Below, in pieces: positions 1 to 11,739 of a stretch of 64,000 bases of DNA (positions are counted from its first letter, which is position 1; the number at the start of each line of letters is the position of its first letter). A program made the position numbers and the translations under genes. This DNA is from Vitellaria paradoxa (lineage: Eukaryota > Streptophyta > Magnoliopsida > Ericales > Sapotaceae), in NCBI GenBank assembly GCA_019916065.1, contig CM034233.1, forward strand, positions 4,157,501 to 4,221,500. The letters are read 5' to 3'. The notes under the pieces were generated by a model. The model had not been told where the DNA came from, ran no database searches, and saw only the letters and a list, made by a program, of their open reading frames with translations.

Positions 1-79
1 CTACCAAATCCCAAAAGGGATAAAAAGATTCACCAATTCATATGCGGAGACAAAAATAAAGAAATGTAGAATTTCTAAC

Positions 80-1588
80 CTCCAAATTGGATTAATGACT
101 GGTTGCGCACGGAGATGATAGTTATGTTCTAAAATATTTGACATATCACCAGCAGTTGTTTGAGAATCAGCTGTTCTGACTGACTCAGCATGTTCGCCAA
201 GTATGCTGCCCTCCTCTAAAACCAAACTTCTTTGTTTTCCAAGTTTCGGATCGTTTGCACAACTCTCAACAAATGGGTGGGAAGTCCCATTCTTATTCAG
301 CGAAGAAGCACTGCCAGCACCCAAAGCAGGATCAGTATGTGCACTGCTATTGAAGGCGCAACATCCTTTTTCTTCCTCTTGATGTTTATGTTCCTCTGGC
401 TCAGATATTGAAGGTGCAACATCGTTTTTCGTCCTTTCGAATTTATCTTTAGGGAAGAAACATCACCGCCCAACTTATCAGTGTCAGTCAAGTCAACCTT
501 TGTTTGTGTCTCACAATGCTGCCGGGAGGATTTACTTTGTTGTGATGGGTCCTCTGCATCAGCCACTGTGCAAGTAACTCCTTTTATCTTCTTCAATTTA
601 TTTTTTGGAAGAGCAGAATCACTGACCAACTGAGCATGGTCAGTAAAGGCAATCTTGTTAAGCAACTCAGAAGATTTCTGTAAGGGCCTACTTTGATGCC
701 TTTTCTCCTCTGACACAGTGACTGGACGAATACCATCCATTTCTATCATCTTCAATTTCTTTTTTGGTGAAGAAGAATCACATGCCAACAGTGTGTGTGT
801 AACTAAGTCATGTTTTGGTTTTTGCACCAGAGGGTTGCCATAAGGAGCTACTTTGACATCCATTCTCCTCCGCCTTCAACCCGCAAGCAGCATCCTCTCT
901 CTTCAATTTAACTCTCGAATGGGTCATTCGAACACATTTTGAATTTATACGATCCTCTCTCATGGATGGGATAGAGCAGGGTTTCTTAAGAGAAGACTGT
1001 TTTAGAGACCTTGGTTCACAATCGTCACACAACCAACGGACAACTTCATCGAAAGTTTCTGGCACTTCAGTCAAACAGTAACTGGGAATATATAGGGAGG
1101 AAAGCGAATACAGCTTAGGAGGTTTTTTTTTTTCTCTTTTTTTTTTTTTTTAACAAGAAATAAAGAACATAAAAAGAGTCAACTCATAGTTCTTGAGCAA
1201 TTTGAAATATTGAAGATTTCCCTTCAGCCATTCCATGTCTTTTCCCTAAATTTTCTGTCTAGATGCTTTCATGGCATTTTGAAGTCAGTTCATTGTTTCA
1301 AAACACTTGTAGGATTAAATTTAGAAAGTCAATAAGCATCATTTCAATTACACTTTCTCAAGCTTTCCATCTTTTAGTTGTAACAAGCCAATAACAGAAG
1401 CAACCCCAACCTCCTTTCTCCCAAAAATAATATATATGTATATATATTTATAAACACACACACTTAAGCAAAACAACAAAGGGTGGTAGAGCTAAAACTT
1501 ACCGGTGCACTGCGAAATTCAGACACTTGATGCAGAAAACAAAAGCATTCTCAAATCCTTTGTCACCACATTGCTGGCATACGGTCTC
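80..1588 (-). pseudogene. PHD-finger protein of AIPP2/PAIPP2 type, partial, frameshifted
   Basis: Two exons are visible. The exon at 1503-1588 starts after CAG, encodes ETVCQQCGDKGF and ends CG|GTAAGT. It joins in frame to the exon at 80-1081, which begins TACTGTTTG. Together they give a perfect C4HC3 PHD finger: with a Met before ETV the ligands are C5, C8, C20, C23, H29, C32, C48 and C51, and the last zinc pair is in RWLCDDCEP. A Lys/Ser-rich linker follows, with three diverged copies of an (S/A)xPKxKxxxxK motif, then AQPVINPIWR, a conserved signature of the AIPP2 family. That family binds chromatin in the Arabidopsis ASI1/EDM2 anti-silencing network. The reading frame must change near 840-880 and again near 455-470, where the third PKxK repeat lies one frame away. 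A GTTAGA donor at 79 leads out of the window. Either this is a decaying copy or there are base-call errors. The family is fairly sure; the loss of function is inferred. Confidence 0.68.
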
Positions 1589-2099
1589 CTGTGACAATAA
1601 GCAATTCAATGCTTGTAGCATGATCCATCATATTTCTCATATACAAAACATACGATACATCATTTTTAGGTTGCTTAGTGGCAAGATTATTAGTAAATTA
1701 GCATCAGATTCCAACTTTCTTCACCCTTTAAAAACATAGATTTGAAGTATAAATAATTGAGCAAGGTAAAAAACTAAATATCAATGGTTCAGTCACGAAA
1801 AAGAGAGAGCATAAGTATGTTGGATTGAATTATCACATAAAGTGAATTGTGACATAAACAAAACTCATTAGTTAGTTATTGTATCACTTACATTTTGGTC
1901 CTTAAAGGATTATCAAATTAAACCAGCTATAAGTTATAAACATATATCAATCCATGATCACTAAAATGCACACTAATCAAATAATTACGAAGAAAAAAGA
2001 ACATTTTAATGTTCTTACACGTCTTCAAACACCTAATCATTTGCAATTCATATCTGGTGAGGTATAGTCAAGCATGTACAGTAAATCTGAATTTGATAA

Positions 2100-2406
2100 T
2101 TCTCTCTCTCTCTCTCTCTCTCTCTTGATGATGAGAAACCTCTGCAAGGTTGGCCCACATTGGATCCACCCCCAGAAAGTAAATCCCAGGTTTGTAAATA
2201 ACCCCACAAGACCCACAAACCTGGCATATATAGGCAAAGCTTATGCAGGTAAACCCCAGGTTTGTAAATAACCCCACAAGACCCACGAACCTGACACATA
2301 TAGGCAAAGCTTATGCGGGTAGCACCCTTAAGGAGTTTTGAACCCATAATCTCTGTAAGTTTACATTTGAAAAGTGTATCTTCCACACTGCTAGGCTAAA
2401 GGGTCT
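2100..2406 (-). mobile_element. tRNA-derived SINE-like element
   Basis: Read on the minus strand, a pol III A box (TAGCCTAGCAG, at 2398-2388) is followed about 43 bp later by a B-box-like GGTTCAAAACTCC (about 2344-2332). This is the spacing of tRNA-derived SINEs. The body runs through a duplicated 70-bp segment to a (GA)n tail at 2100-2126. The left boundary is approximate and I see no clear target duplication. Confidence 0.5.
2179..2318 (+). repeat. 70-bp tandem duplication
   Basis: Two adjacent copies (2179-2248 and 2249-2318) differ at only a few bases. Both run from GTAAAYCCCAGG to GCTTATGCRGG. The duplication lies inside the SINE-like element. Confidence 0.9.
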
Positions 2407-3959
2407 CATATGTATTGATTGTGAAAGTCTAGAGGCCATGCATAGAACAATACAAGTAGCTTAAGAAACACAAGTACAAACACACCAGCAAGCCAAATTT
2501 TAGAAAAAAGAAGGGACACGGTGATGGTGAAGCAACAAATAAACATATGTACTTATAATACGAATAGTAAATATTTTATTTAAATCAAAATAATAAGGAA
2601 TCACTTTCCCATTCTACAAATTAGAACAAGTTTGCAAGAAGTCTTATTACTCAGAAAGTTAAATTTATAAACAGAAGCTAAAAAATACAGACACTTTTAT
2701 GAAGGAGCCAAGCTTGTTCTAGGGGGGCATCAGCTTGCAAGTCCACGGGACCAACCCATGTATTTCAGGGCTTTGATTTGTTTTTAGGCTATTTGGGATG
2801 GGCATGGGAAAAACTTAAGGCCCAATATGTTACCTGAGGACAGCCTGAAGAAACTAACATATAATTTTACTATTTAAATATTATCTATAAAACTACATTA
2901 TTCTTAATTTATAATTAGATTTCAATTTTTTTCCTTTAAAGTTGTGATGTATTCATGTGTGTCCTCCAAGCGGATGAAATGCATCTAGTTCAAAATTTTC
3001 AAAAGAATAACAGAACATATTTGGATAAGTGTCTAATGTGTGTCATACTTCATAGAAGTATCCATGATTCTTAGGTGGCTATAAAAACATGCATGTACAA
3101 CATGATGTGAATTCATTTAGAGACAAAAACAAAATTAAGGAACAGACTTAGCTATTTACACAAGGACATCAAATGAATATACCATTTTGGTTGCACACAG
3201 AAGGAGCATGTGCCCCACTTCTAGTTCATATAGAGGCATACATAAATTGACTATAAAATTTAAAAGGCACAGTAATTTGTTTCTTATCTCCATGCTCACA
3301 TATTTAGTGACGTTTAAAATATGGAAAATATTACTGATATTGCACCTCAAGCAGATCCTACAAGCTATTATAATCTCTCCATCAAATTATTAAAACAAAG
3401 GACACCAAAATTGACAAAGATAACATTTGCTAAGCTGCATGAGTACACACTAGTGCAATTTGGCTTTGTCTAGTAAAACCACAAATTGAGAACTATGGAT
3501 GCTAGCAGATGAAATTTTACTCTAAAGAACACTTAAACTCTGAAGAACAGGTCAAATTTTACTCATATAAATTCATATAAGATCATATAATTGAGAGGAT
3601 TACACTTTGCTGGTGACTACAGAACCATTTGCTTAGTAATTTTTCCATGATACCCTTCTATATTGATAGATATTACTATTAGACTGGAGACTTTCTGGTA
3701 CACTATATCTCTTCACATGTCTTTCTCTATTCTTTTTTATTTTTCCTTCTCTTATTATCGTTGGAGAAATGGGGTAGGGGTTAAAAAATATTTTCCTATA
3801 ATCCTCCCTACTTCAAGCACCCAAATTCCGCAATTGTGTCTTAAGGATAGCATATCTCAATGGCACATAACTTTTCTTCAGGATTAAGCTTTGATAGCTA
3901 AAAATAGGTCATGTAATACACATCCTAACATATTGACATCCTCTTGTCAAAGTTAGGTA

Positions 3960-4849
3960 AAAATCGGAAAATTGTTGCTAGTGATTTTGTGTTGTGAACC
4001 CTCTTCCTTGTGTTTGGATGGTAAGAAAGATAAAAGAAAATTGAAAAGAAGAAAACAAAAGATTGGATTAAATTCGAGAGAAATCCAAGAACTCTCCTAG
4101 ATGAGATATAATTCTCAAGGAAAAATATTTCTTTTTTCATTATCCCTTTATTACATCAGTATAAGCTATTTATATATCTTTTACTAACTGATTGTGCAAC
4201 AGACTAACTGAAAAGATTCTTCTTCTAGAACAAAGGTGGGAGCCTAATGATGATAGCTGGATCTTTATTTACTCTGAATTGGGCCTTTTCTGTACTGGGC
4301 TACTCTTGCAGATCCGTCCATTTAAGTCACTGGTGGGCTGGACTAATCCTCCCTAACCGACCCAGTTATATAATTAAATTGGCCCAATGCAAGTAGCTCA
4401 TTCCCAAGCCCGCTCTGTAATTCCTTCTACTGAGTCACCATGCTTCCAAAAGCCTATGATGCCCTGCATATGCTTGCTTTTCTAACTTCCCCATGCTTCT
4501 GTTCAGCATTAATGAACTTATAATTCCCACTTATCCCTTTGGTCGGGCAGTCTGCTGGACATACACCTGGCTTCTTTGGATCGCTATGATTGAGAATGCC
4601 CAGAGGAGAATCCGAGCCCTCCATGTGTAATTCCCTGAAACTGATCTGAGGATCCACAATGCTCTTTTCCTTCCTTGTACCAGGCAACAGTTCATTACAA
4701 CATCCGCCATTTAATTCTTTCACCCACTCTATCTGCTTCATCTCTACTCCTTCATTTTCTGTCTCTTTTTCTTTCAATCCACCTGATTGATGTATCCCCT
4801 TCTTCAAATCTTTCTCTTTCCTTTTCTTATTTGTTGTATCTTTAGTCAT
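3960..4849 (-). mobile_element. degraded LTR-retroelement-like segment
   Basis: On the minus strand a 131-codon open frame (4849-4454) of unknown family is followed by about 250 bp of non-coding DNA. Then comes LTR-like sequence: it begins near TGTTGCACAATCAG (about 4205), has a TATATAAATAGC box (about 4170) and a polyadenylation-like AATAAAGGG, and ends in a pyrimidine-rich part near ACAACACAAAATC. The order resembles the 3' end of a Copia-type element. The frame encodes a Lys/Glu-rich protein with two CxxxC-like pairs but no recognisable gag or pol motif. No second LTR or primer-binding site was found. Confidence 0.33.
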
Positions 4850-6019
4850 ATAACATTTTGATAATAAGAAAAAACATAACTTATTTCATTAAGATGAACT
4901 TCAGAAAAAGTAAAAAGCTACATGCGATAAGTTGCTATGGTGGTTTGATAATTGGAAACAACATAATTTGTTTCATTAATATGACTGATTTTCTTTAATT
5001 TTCTAACTCCAGTTAGAACGATAACACATATCAAGTCACCCTTTTTATGCATGAACCAACAACTAAAAATAAAGTCTAAAATGAATTCCATTAAGAAGAT
5101 TTTAAAAGGTCAAAGGATTATGATGTTTGGAGGAACAAATGAGCATTCAATAACTTATGCATCTGATAAGCAGAAGGGGGGGGGGAATCATCAATCCATA
5201 AGCCCTAAAACTACAGTTTCTCACAACTGGGTGAAATTATGACTCCAACAGTTGCCCACAAAACCAAATTATTAGCCCACTCGTAAAACCAAATTATTAG
5301 CCCACCCAAGCACAATTTAGTAATAAGGATTCAAGGAAATACAATCTAGTTTATGAACCTGAAATCTAACTAAAGATCAATGTTTCACTCAGTGACCAAA
5401 AATTTTACTTTACAAGATTACAAAGAAACAAGAAAATTTTGATAATTCTGCTGTCTCCTCCAATTAAAGAGTCTTAGTGTATTAAAAGATGCTGCATCTC
5501 ACTCTCTCAGCCACGGCAGGTTACAAAACTTACATAAACCATCAAAACAGCATATGCTATTATATCTAATCCCCAAGTCCACAACCAATACAACGATATA
5601 CCCGCAAAAGCAATATCATTCCAATTGCACACAAACTGTTCTAAAAGGCCCCTTATTTGCCCTAAAAGTCAACAAAGCCACAAACCTTAAAAGTGGCAGC
5701 CAAAACCAAATGCATGTTCTCTACAAGCCACTTCCAGTAAAATATTAAGTAGATGCAGAGTTCTTAGAACAACCACCACTCTGGAAAGTTTAAGTAAGTA
5801 ACGAGAAGCTAACACAACGAAGCGAAAACACAATAGCAAGAACAGACAGAGTTCCCAAGTCCAAAACCCATCTACATTCACTAAAATAAATTGAAAATTA
5901 GAATCATACATATACAACCCACAAAATTAAAACGAGATATAAGGCGGAATGTACATACATCTGTTATACACGTATTTGCATATAACGACAGCACTAAATC
6001 AAGGGTGAGAGGCGAGAAA

Positions 6020-6028
6020 ATTTACCAT
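6020..6028 (-). other. candidate first-exon end: ATG followed directly by a splice donor
   Basis: On the minus strand the sequence reads CATAACC ATG GTAAAT, so an exon could end exactly after a start codon (ATG at 6028-6026, donor from 6025). The PHD exon at 1588 opens in phase 0 with GAG ACC GTA TGC. Joining the two gives METVCQQCG, which is where proteins of this family normally begin. This implies a first intron of about 4.4 kb (1589-6025). The 5' leader would lie upstream (about 6029-6270), close to a TATATA tract. This is an inference from phase and position, with no transcript support. Confidence 0.4.
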
Positions 6029-6272
6029 GGTTATGATAAGTTTCGAGAACCCACCAAGAAGCCGTTAAGAGGAATCCGAAATTGTGAGAAACACTTCATT
6101 GCATGCTGAGAAAAAAAAGTGGTGGAAGAAGACGAAGCAAAGATAACGAAGCGTAAGAAACGATTGAACTTTCTTTTTTTTTTTCCTGCTATGAAAATCA
6201 AAATTAATGCTACCGTAATAAACGAACGGGAAATTCGGATTCTCCGAAAAGCACAATTGATGGTGATGTAAA

Positions 6273-6298
6273 CATATATATATATATATATATATATT
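6273..6298 (+). repeat. (TA)n microsatellite
   Basis: About 13 uninterrupted TA units lie in the presumed promoter or leader region of the PHD gene. Confidence 0.95.
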
Positions 6299-6440
6299 TT
6301 TTCAGAAACCCTAAGTTCGGTAGGACAGGGCACGGGCCAAGCGAAACACGCTACGTCCCCTCGCCCGAAAAATTTACATATATACCCATTTATACGCAGA
6401 ATACATGCATGCACCACAACGGAACGGGAAGGGGGGGGCG

Positions 6441-7712
6441 GCAGCGTTCGAGAAACGATGTCGTTTTGCCAAAAAATTGATGGGTTTTCTATGATGGAAT
6501 GGCTGAGCGCAGAGTGAAAAAAATTATAAATAAAAATATTTAATTCTTTATTTGATTAGGTTAGAAAATAAAATAAAAAATATTTTTAATATAATTAAGT
6601 AACTTTTAATTATTTTTTGGTGTTTGATAAAATAAATATAAATTTTTAGTAACGTTTGAAAATTTCTTATGTGTTTGACAAAAATTTTTGAAACTTTTGA
6701 ATTAGGTTAAAGTAAAATAATGATTATACTCCTCGCCGACTCATAAAAAAATGATGTGTTGGCAACCTGTCACTTAAAATTATTGGATGTGTTTAGAGTT
6801 GTATAAAATTGTATAAAATAGTATAAAATTATAAAAGTAATGTCTCGTAATTCGTGCAGTGAGTGAAAAATTTAAATTTTACTGTCTCGTAATTCATGTT
6901 TGTAGAGATTTGTAAGATTTTATTTTTTATTAAAGAACTCCAAACGGAGCCATTAATAACTTTTATACCAAAAGTTTGTATTTATTATATTTAATATACT
7001 TAAGTAACTTTTAACAAATTTTAAGTGTGTAGTAAAACAAATAGAAATAAATAAAAATAAAAATGGTTAATTGTTACAAATAATTAATTTTTAATATGCT
7101 TGTTAACAATATAAATATAAATAAATTTTATTTTAATTTAATTTATAACATATTTTCTTATACCAAACTAATCTTAAGTGTTTTTGTTAAAATTTTAAAA
7201 GTTAATTTATGAAAGATAATTATGTTTATTCAAATTATATATACGTACATAAGAATTTTTTTAATCGAATAACATAAGAATATGAATTTGTAGTTTCACT
7301 TAAACGTTATTTGCAGGATGAAAAAGATGAAAATAATAAATACAAACTTTTGGTACAAAAGTTGTTAATAATCCGGCAGGTTATCAACGCATCATTTTTT
7401 TTGATGAGTTGGCGAGGAGTATAATTATTATTTCACTTTAATTCAATTCAAACGTTTCAAAAATTTTTACCAAACATACAAAAAATTATTAAACGTTACT
7501 AAAAATTTATATTTATTTTACCAAATACCAAAAATTTATTAAAAGTTACTTAATTATATTAAAAATATTTTTTATTTTATTTTATTCTCTAACCTAATCA
7601 AATAAAAAATTAATTATTTTTATTTATAATGTTTTTTCACTCTGCACTCAGCCATCTCATCTGACAAAACCCACCAATTTTTTGACAAAATGACGCCGTT
7701 CCTCGAATTGAT
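6441..7712. repeat. long inverted repeat (foldback, about 1.27 kb)
   Basis: The left arm (about 6441-6984) and right arm (about 7345-7712) are reverse complements at roughly 80-85 percent by eye. Anchors are GGCTGAGCGCAGAGTGAAAA at 6501 against the complement near 7650, TTCGAGAAACG at 6447 against CGTTCCTCGAA at 7697, and CTCCTCGCCGACTCAT at 6730 against ATGAGTTGGCGAGGAG at 7403. The left arm is longer because a GTTTGG-type miniature element was inserted at about 6787-6947. The loop is AT-rich. The outer parts of the arms lie next to the PHD gene's presumed 5' end. I found no convincing target duplication, so the repeat may be a foldback/MULE element or an inverted duplication of promoter DNA. 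Confidence 0.8.
6787..6947 (+). mobile_element. miniature element, family B
   Basis: It starts GTGTTTAGAGTTGTATAAA, ends CTCCAAACGGAGCC, and carries the shared core TCTCGTAATTCRTGCAGTGAGTG. The matching right arm of the long inverted repeat lacks it, which makes it an insertion polymorphism inside that repeat. Confidence 0.65.
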
Positions 7713-7757
7713 GTTGCTGCAGTAAATGGGCTATTGCAACCCCTCTTACCCCAATGG

Positions 7758-7781
7758 AATGAATCGAATCGAATCGAATCG
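7758..7781 (+). repeat. pentanucleotide repeat (GAATC)n
   Basis: Four to five tandem GAATC units. Confidence 0.9.
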
Positions 7782-8168
7782 GGAACGCGCATGATATTCA
7801 AATTCGTTGGGTAAAATAAAATACCCCATCAGGCTTGATGGTTACTTTTAATCGAGTAATTTAGATTAGTAATTGAATAATATTTATTATATATCTTATA
7901 ATCGAAGTAATCAAAATGAATTCAAATCACACCCATTGAGTACATTATATATACCGTATCTAAATTTAAATCGGACGAATATTTTATTTTTATACGCTAA
8001 TCAGTCTCATATAAAATTTAAAAATGCTTACATTTATACAATTGGAGCAGGCTGACTACTGGTAGAAAATGATTAAAATTGTATTACAACCATACACGCT
8101 GCATTGTAGTATTAGATCATCGTTGATAATGTTAGCTTGCTACCAAATTGATATATATAATGTATAAG

Positions 8169-8290
8169 GTGGTGTTTGATTTAAAAAATAAAAATTTAAA
8201 ATTAGTATAAAAGTAATATGTGACAAATTAGTTAAATAATTAATAAAAATTAAAATTTTTTATTTTTTTTAATGGTCCAAACACCATCTT
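8169..8290 (-). mobile_element. miniature element, family C (short)
   Basis: The ends GGTGGTGTTTGAT and GTCCAAACACCATC are near-complementary. The core contains AAAAGTAATATGTGACAAATT, the reverse of the family C core (AATTTTATCACATATCATTTTT). Confidence 0.6.
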
Positions 8291-9003
8291 AACTATTAGA
8301 ATACAAAGTCAATCAATAAACAAAATAATCTAAATATCCTCACATATTTTAATTCTATAATAGCATTTACAATTATACCCTCAGCAAATTAATAATGTAA
8401 GATTTAATTTTGACAAATTCAAATAAATCTTGAATTAAATATTACAATTATACATATTTTTCTAAATTAAAAAAATAAATAACCAAAATTCAAGAAATCT
8501 CCAATGCTCCAAAAGTAAAAAAATTACAATTCAAGTCAAAATTAGAAATAAGTCAAATTCTACACAGACTAAAATATCCTCAAGTAATGTCGCAGCACTC
8601 CAGTAGACGTCGTAAGTAGTTCGCAAGGAAAGCAAGACAGCGCCCCCAGGCCCCTGGGAAATTGCATGGAGCGCAATGATTTGAAATTTTTAATCTAAAA
8701 CCGAGGTTTAATTTCAGTAGACCCCGCAGGGCTAGGCGCATGCAATCCGAAGAGTCAAGGCATCTTTGCTAGTGCATCACTGGAAGTTCAAGAGATTGAT
8801 CTATCAAATATTTTATTTATGTTTAGAAAACCTGATTATATACACGAGTTCTGTTTTGAATAGAACTTTATTTATCTATATATATGTACCCAGGTTGAAT
8901 GTATAAAAATATAGAGATGGCTATTATAAAGTTTTATGATAGAGATAATTTTTTCTCAGTGAGATTAAAAGTTTTTCTCTTATCTTTTACTCTTCATTGA
9001 ATC
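8291..9003. other. intergenic, no gene seen
   Basis: AT-rich DNA with one unusually GC-rich island (about 8585-8790) that has no open frame or RNA signature I can identify. Confidence 0.5.
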
Positions 9004-9503
9004 TAGGGGTAGAATCGAGCCGAGTCGAGCTTTAACTTGCTTGAGCTCGGCTCGAGTTTTTTATACAGGGCTCGAGCTCTATTCGAGTTTGAGCTCGAGC
9101 TTGATTCGATATTTTATATAGGTTGGAGTTCAACTCGATAAAAAAGAATTTAGATTCGAGTTCGGCTCACAAATAGTTTGATTAAACCAAAACGATGTCG
9201 TTTTGGTTTAAAATCGTTTTGGTTTAAAATATAATAAATAAAAAATTTTAAAAATGTAATAAAAAATATAATTAAAAAATATAAAATAAATTATTAAAAA
9301 AATATATATTATTTTAACGAACCTACTCGTGAGCTTTCAAGCCGAGCTTTTTTAGAATCGAACTTTTCTAGGTTTGACCTTGAGCTCGAATTCAAAACGA
9401 GCCATAAATTAGGCTCGATTGGAGTTCGTTTTACTCACAAACCAAAATTTTTTCGAGCCGAGATCAAGTAACTCACAAGTAACTCAATTCGTTTCCACCC
9501 CTA
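9004..9503. mobile_element. hAT-like non-autonomous element, 500 bp
   Basis: The terminal inverted repeats start TAGGGGTAGAATCGAG on the left and TAGGGGTGGAAACGAA on the right (reverse complement). The flanks are 8-bp target duplications with one mismatch: ATTGAATC (8996-9003) and ATTGAGTC (9504-9511). Subterminal regions are rich in GAGCTCGAGCC-type repeats, and a near-palindrome around AACGATGTCGTT sits inside. An 8-bp duplication and a (C/T)AGGGGTG terminus are hallmarks of hAT elements. Confidence 0.78.
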
Positions 9504-9944
9504 ATTGAGTCTGTAAGTCTTAGAGAATTCTAAGAGGCACTTTTCGAGAATTTGAAAAGTTTTTCACTTAATCTAAGTTTATCATGAATTCGAGCAATAT
9601 GTCGAAAGGATTATTGTTAGGATTCGTAAAATATTTAACTAGACTCTTGTAACTTAAATTTATAATGTAATTATTTTTAAGATTTTTTTCTAAAAAATAT
9701 TTTTCTCGTTAATTCTCTGGTATTCTTTATTTTCGTGTGATTGATATATCTTGTTAGATTCAAAAAATTTTCAATTAAAATTTAATATATGGTGGAAAAT
9801 TATTGACACATATCAATTAGATGTAAATACCTACAAAGTCAATAATTTAAAAGTTAGTACAAAAAATAATATTTAATATTCAATCCCTAAAAAAAACTTT
9901 TAAATACACCGTCAATAATAAAAATGATTTATTATAAATTTATC

Positions 9945-10835
9945 AAAAAAATAATATGTGTCAATCATTCAAATAAAAAATAAAAAAATAAAGAGTGAGA
10001 TATGTGTTGAGTTACCAATAATTCTTTAAATTTTTAATACAAAAATAATGTTTAATGGTCAAACACTAAAAAAAATATAGTGGAATTTTTTTCAAATAAA
10101 AATACAAAAATGAAAAAACAAAAAAGTGGTAGAGTTACAATGGTTATTGAGAGAGAGAGAGAGAGAGAGAGAGAAAGTGACAACCTGGCAGGGTTATAAT
10201 GGTATCATGAATTATTTACAGAGAAAAAAATAATGTGTCAATTTTCTGGGTTGGGGAGAAACCCGCAGCCGTTACCCATTGGTGCACACTGGGTGAAGTC
10301 CGTTCCGTGGCCCTAACCGGCAAAGAACCACGAGAAGGTAAACTAACCTAGGCAAGCCCTGGCTGACTGGCTCAGCCTAACCTAGGCAAGTCCTGGCTGA
10401 CCGGCTCAGCTGAGAAGACTGTTAGATGGTCCTCCACAATTAGAGGAAGGACTGCCCCCAAGAGGAGTCGAACCCGGGACCTGTTGGTCCTAGACTCTTC
10501 AGCCCGCCATCCAAACTAACTCGACTACCCCTTTTGAGGCAAAAAAATAATGCGTCAATCTTTCAAATAAATAACATAAAAGAATAAAGAGAGAGAGATG
10601 TGTCGAGTTGTCAATAATTCTTTAAATTTTTAATACAAAAATAATGTTTAATGGTCAAACACTAAAAAAAAATAGTGGAAATTTTTTCAAATAAAAAATA
10701 AAAAATAAAAAAACAAAAAAGTGGTGGGGTTACGATGGTAATTTTAACAATGATTATTGAGAGAGAGAGAGATAGAGAGAGGTGGCAGCCTGGCAGGGTT
10801 ATAATGGTATCATGAATTATTGACAGAGAAAAAAT
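9945..10835 (+). repeat. about 280-bp tandem duplication split by a SINE
   Basis: Unit 1 (about 9945-10226) and unit 2 (about 10543-10835) share long near-identical stretches, for example AATTCTTTAAATTTTTAATA, a (GA)n tract and GGCAGGGTTATAATGGTATC. The SINE at 10243-10540 sits at the junction. Confidence 0.85.
10243..10540 (-). mobile_element. tRNA-derived SINE (family S3), copy 1
   Basis: The minus strand starts with a tRNA-like head whose B box is GGGTTCGACTCC (about 10473-10462) and an A-box-like GTTAGTTTGGATGG. It is flanked by 19-bp target duplications (10224-10242 and 10541-10559) differing at one base. Inside is a 35-bp duplication around CTAGGCAAGYCCTGGCTGAC. It is about 80 percent similar by eye to the copy at 55800. 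Confidence 0.85.
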
Positions 10836-10861
10836 GGCTCAGTGCAGTTATTTTGGGTAAG

Positions 10862-11433
10862 AGCCTGTTTGAAGCTCGAAATTTTGGCAAAGGTTATATT
10901 TTGTTTGTTAAAAAATTTTTAAAATTATTTATTTTTTATTTTATTGTATAAATTATGAATTCACAATTTATTTTATTTTATCTTATTTTATCTCATTTTT
11001 ATCACTCTGAGTATTTGGAGTATCAAGTAAATTTTGGAGTTTTCTTTGGTATTGGTATTTGATTTGACAAAAAAATTACGTAAAAAGTGATATATAATGG
11101 AATTTTATTCAAAAAAATTAAGAATTTTTAAAATTTTTTAAAGTCTTTTTGAAACTTTTAGCAATTCTATCATAATATACTGACAAAAAAATTCAAAATC
11201 TGTTCCAACAGATCGTAAATGATCCATTTGAACAGATTTTGGCATACCACAATTGACTTTGTTTTGAATTTTAAAAATACATCATTATTTGACATCTTTT
11301 TTTTGTACAACATGGCTGCTGTTTTTGTTATATTTTTTTAATGATAGATATATTTTTTTTTTTGAAATTAATGAAGATAAAAAGTATTTTTAAGGAAATT
11401 TTTAAACTTGTTTGGTGTTTCAAACCGAGCCTA
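10862..11433. mobile_element. inverted-repeat element containing a family A miniature element
   Basis: The outer ends GAGCCTGTTTGAAGC and GTTTCAAACCGAGCC are near-complementary. The left third carries the family A core TTTATTGTATAAATTATGAATTCACAATTTATT, here 10930-10995. Confidence 0.5.
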
Positions 11434-11469
11434 AGACATTACACTGTTTGAAATTTTAATGAAAATTAT

Positions 11470-11640
11470 TTGAGCTCCATTTGGAATGACAAAAAATTCT
11501 AAAAATAGTGGTAAATATTGAAAAACTCTAAAAGTTATTTATTTTTTATCTCACTGCATGAATTACGAACTCACAACTTATCTCACTTTATCTCATTTTC
11601 TCTCACTTTTTTTTTCTTCATTCCAAACACTCCCTTAGTG
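11470..11640 (+). mobile_element. miniature element, family A
   Basis: It runs from CTCCATTTGGAATGACAAAAA to TTCATTCCAAACACTCC, with the family core CACTGCATGAATTACGAACT and CACAACTTATCTCACTTTAT. Confidence 0.7.
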
Positions 11641-11739
11641 TAGTTGATTTTTAAGATTGTATAAAAAGTTTAAAAATGATAATATCTTTTCTTGCTACTG
11701 TTGATTTTTATCTTTTCAACACATGGTGTGCAAGCCAGT

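Larger units (their letters stand above)
1589..6019 (-). other. probable long intron 1 of the PHD gene, with repeats
   Basis: No coding sequence of the PHD gene is seen here. The stretch holds a tRNA-derived SINE (2100-2406), a degraded LTR-element-like segment (3960-4849), a (TA)n tract near 1430-1450 and ordinary AT-rich DNA. The open frames in it are short and resemble no family I know. Confidence 0.4.
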
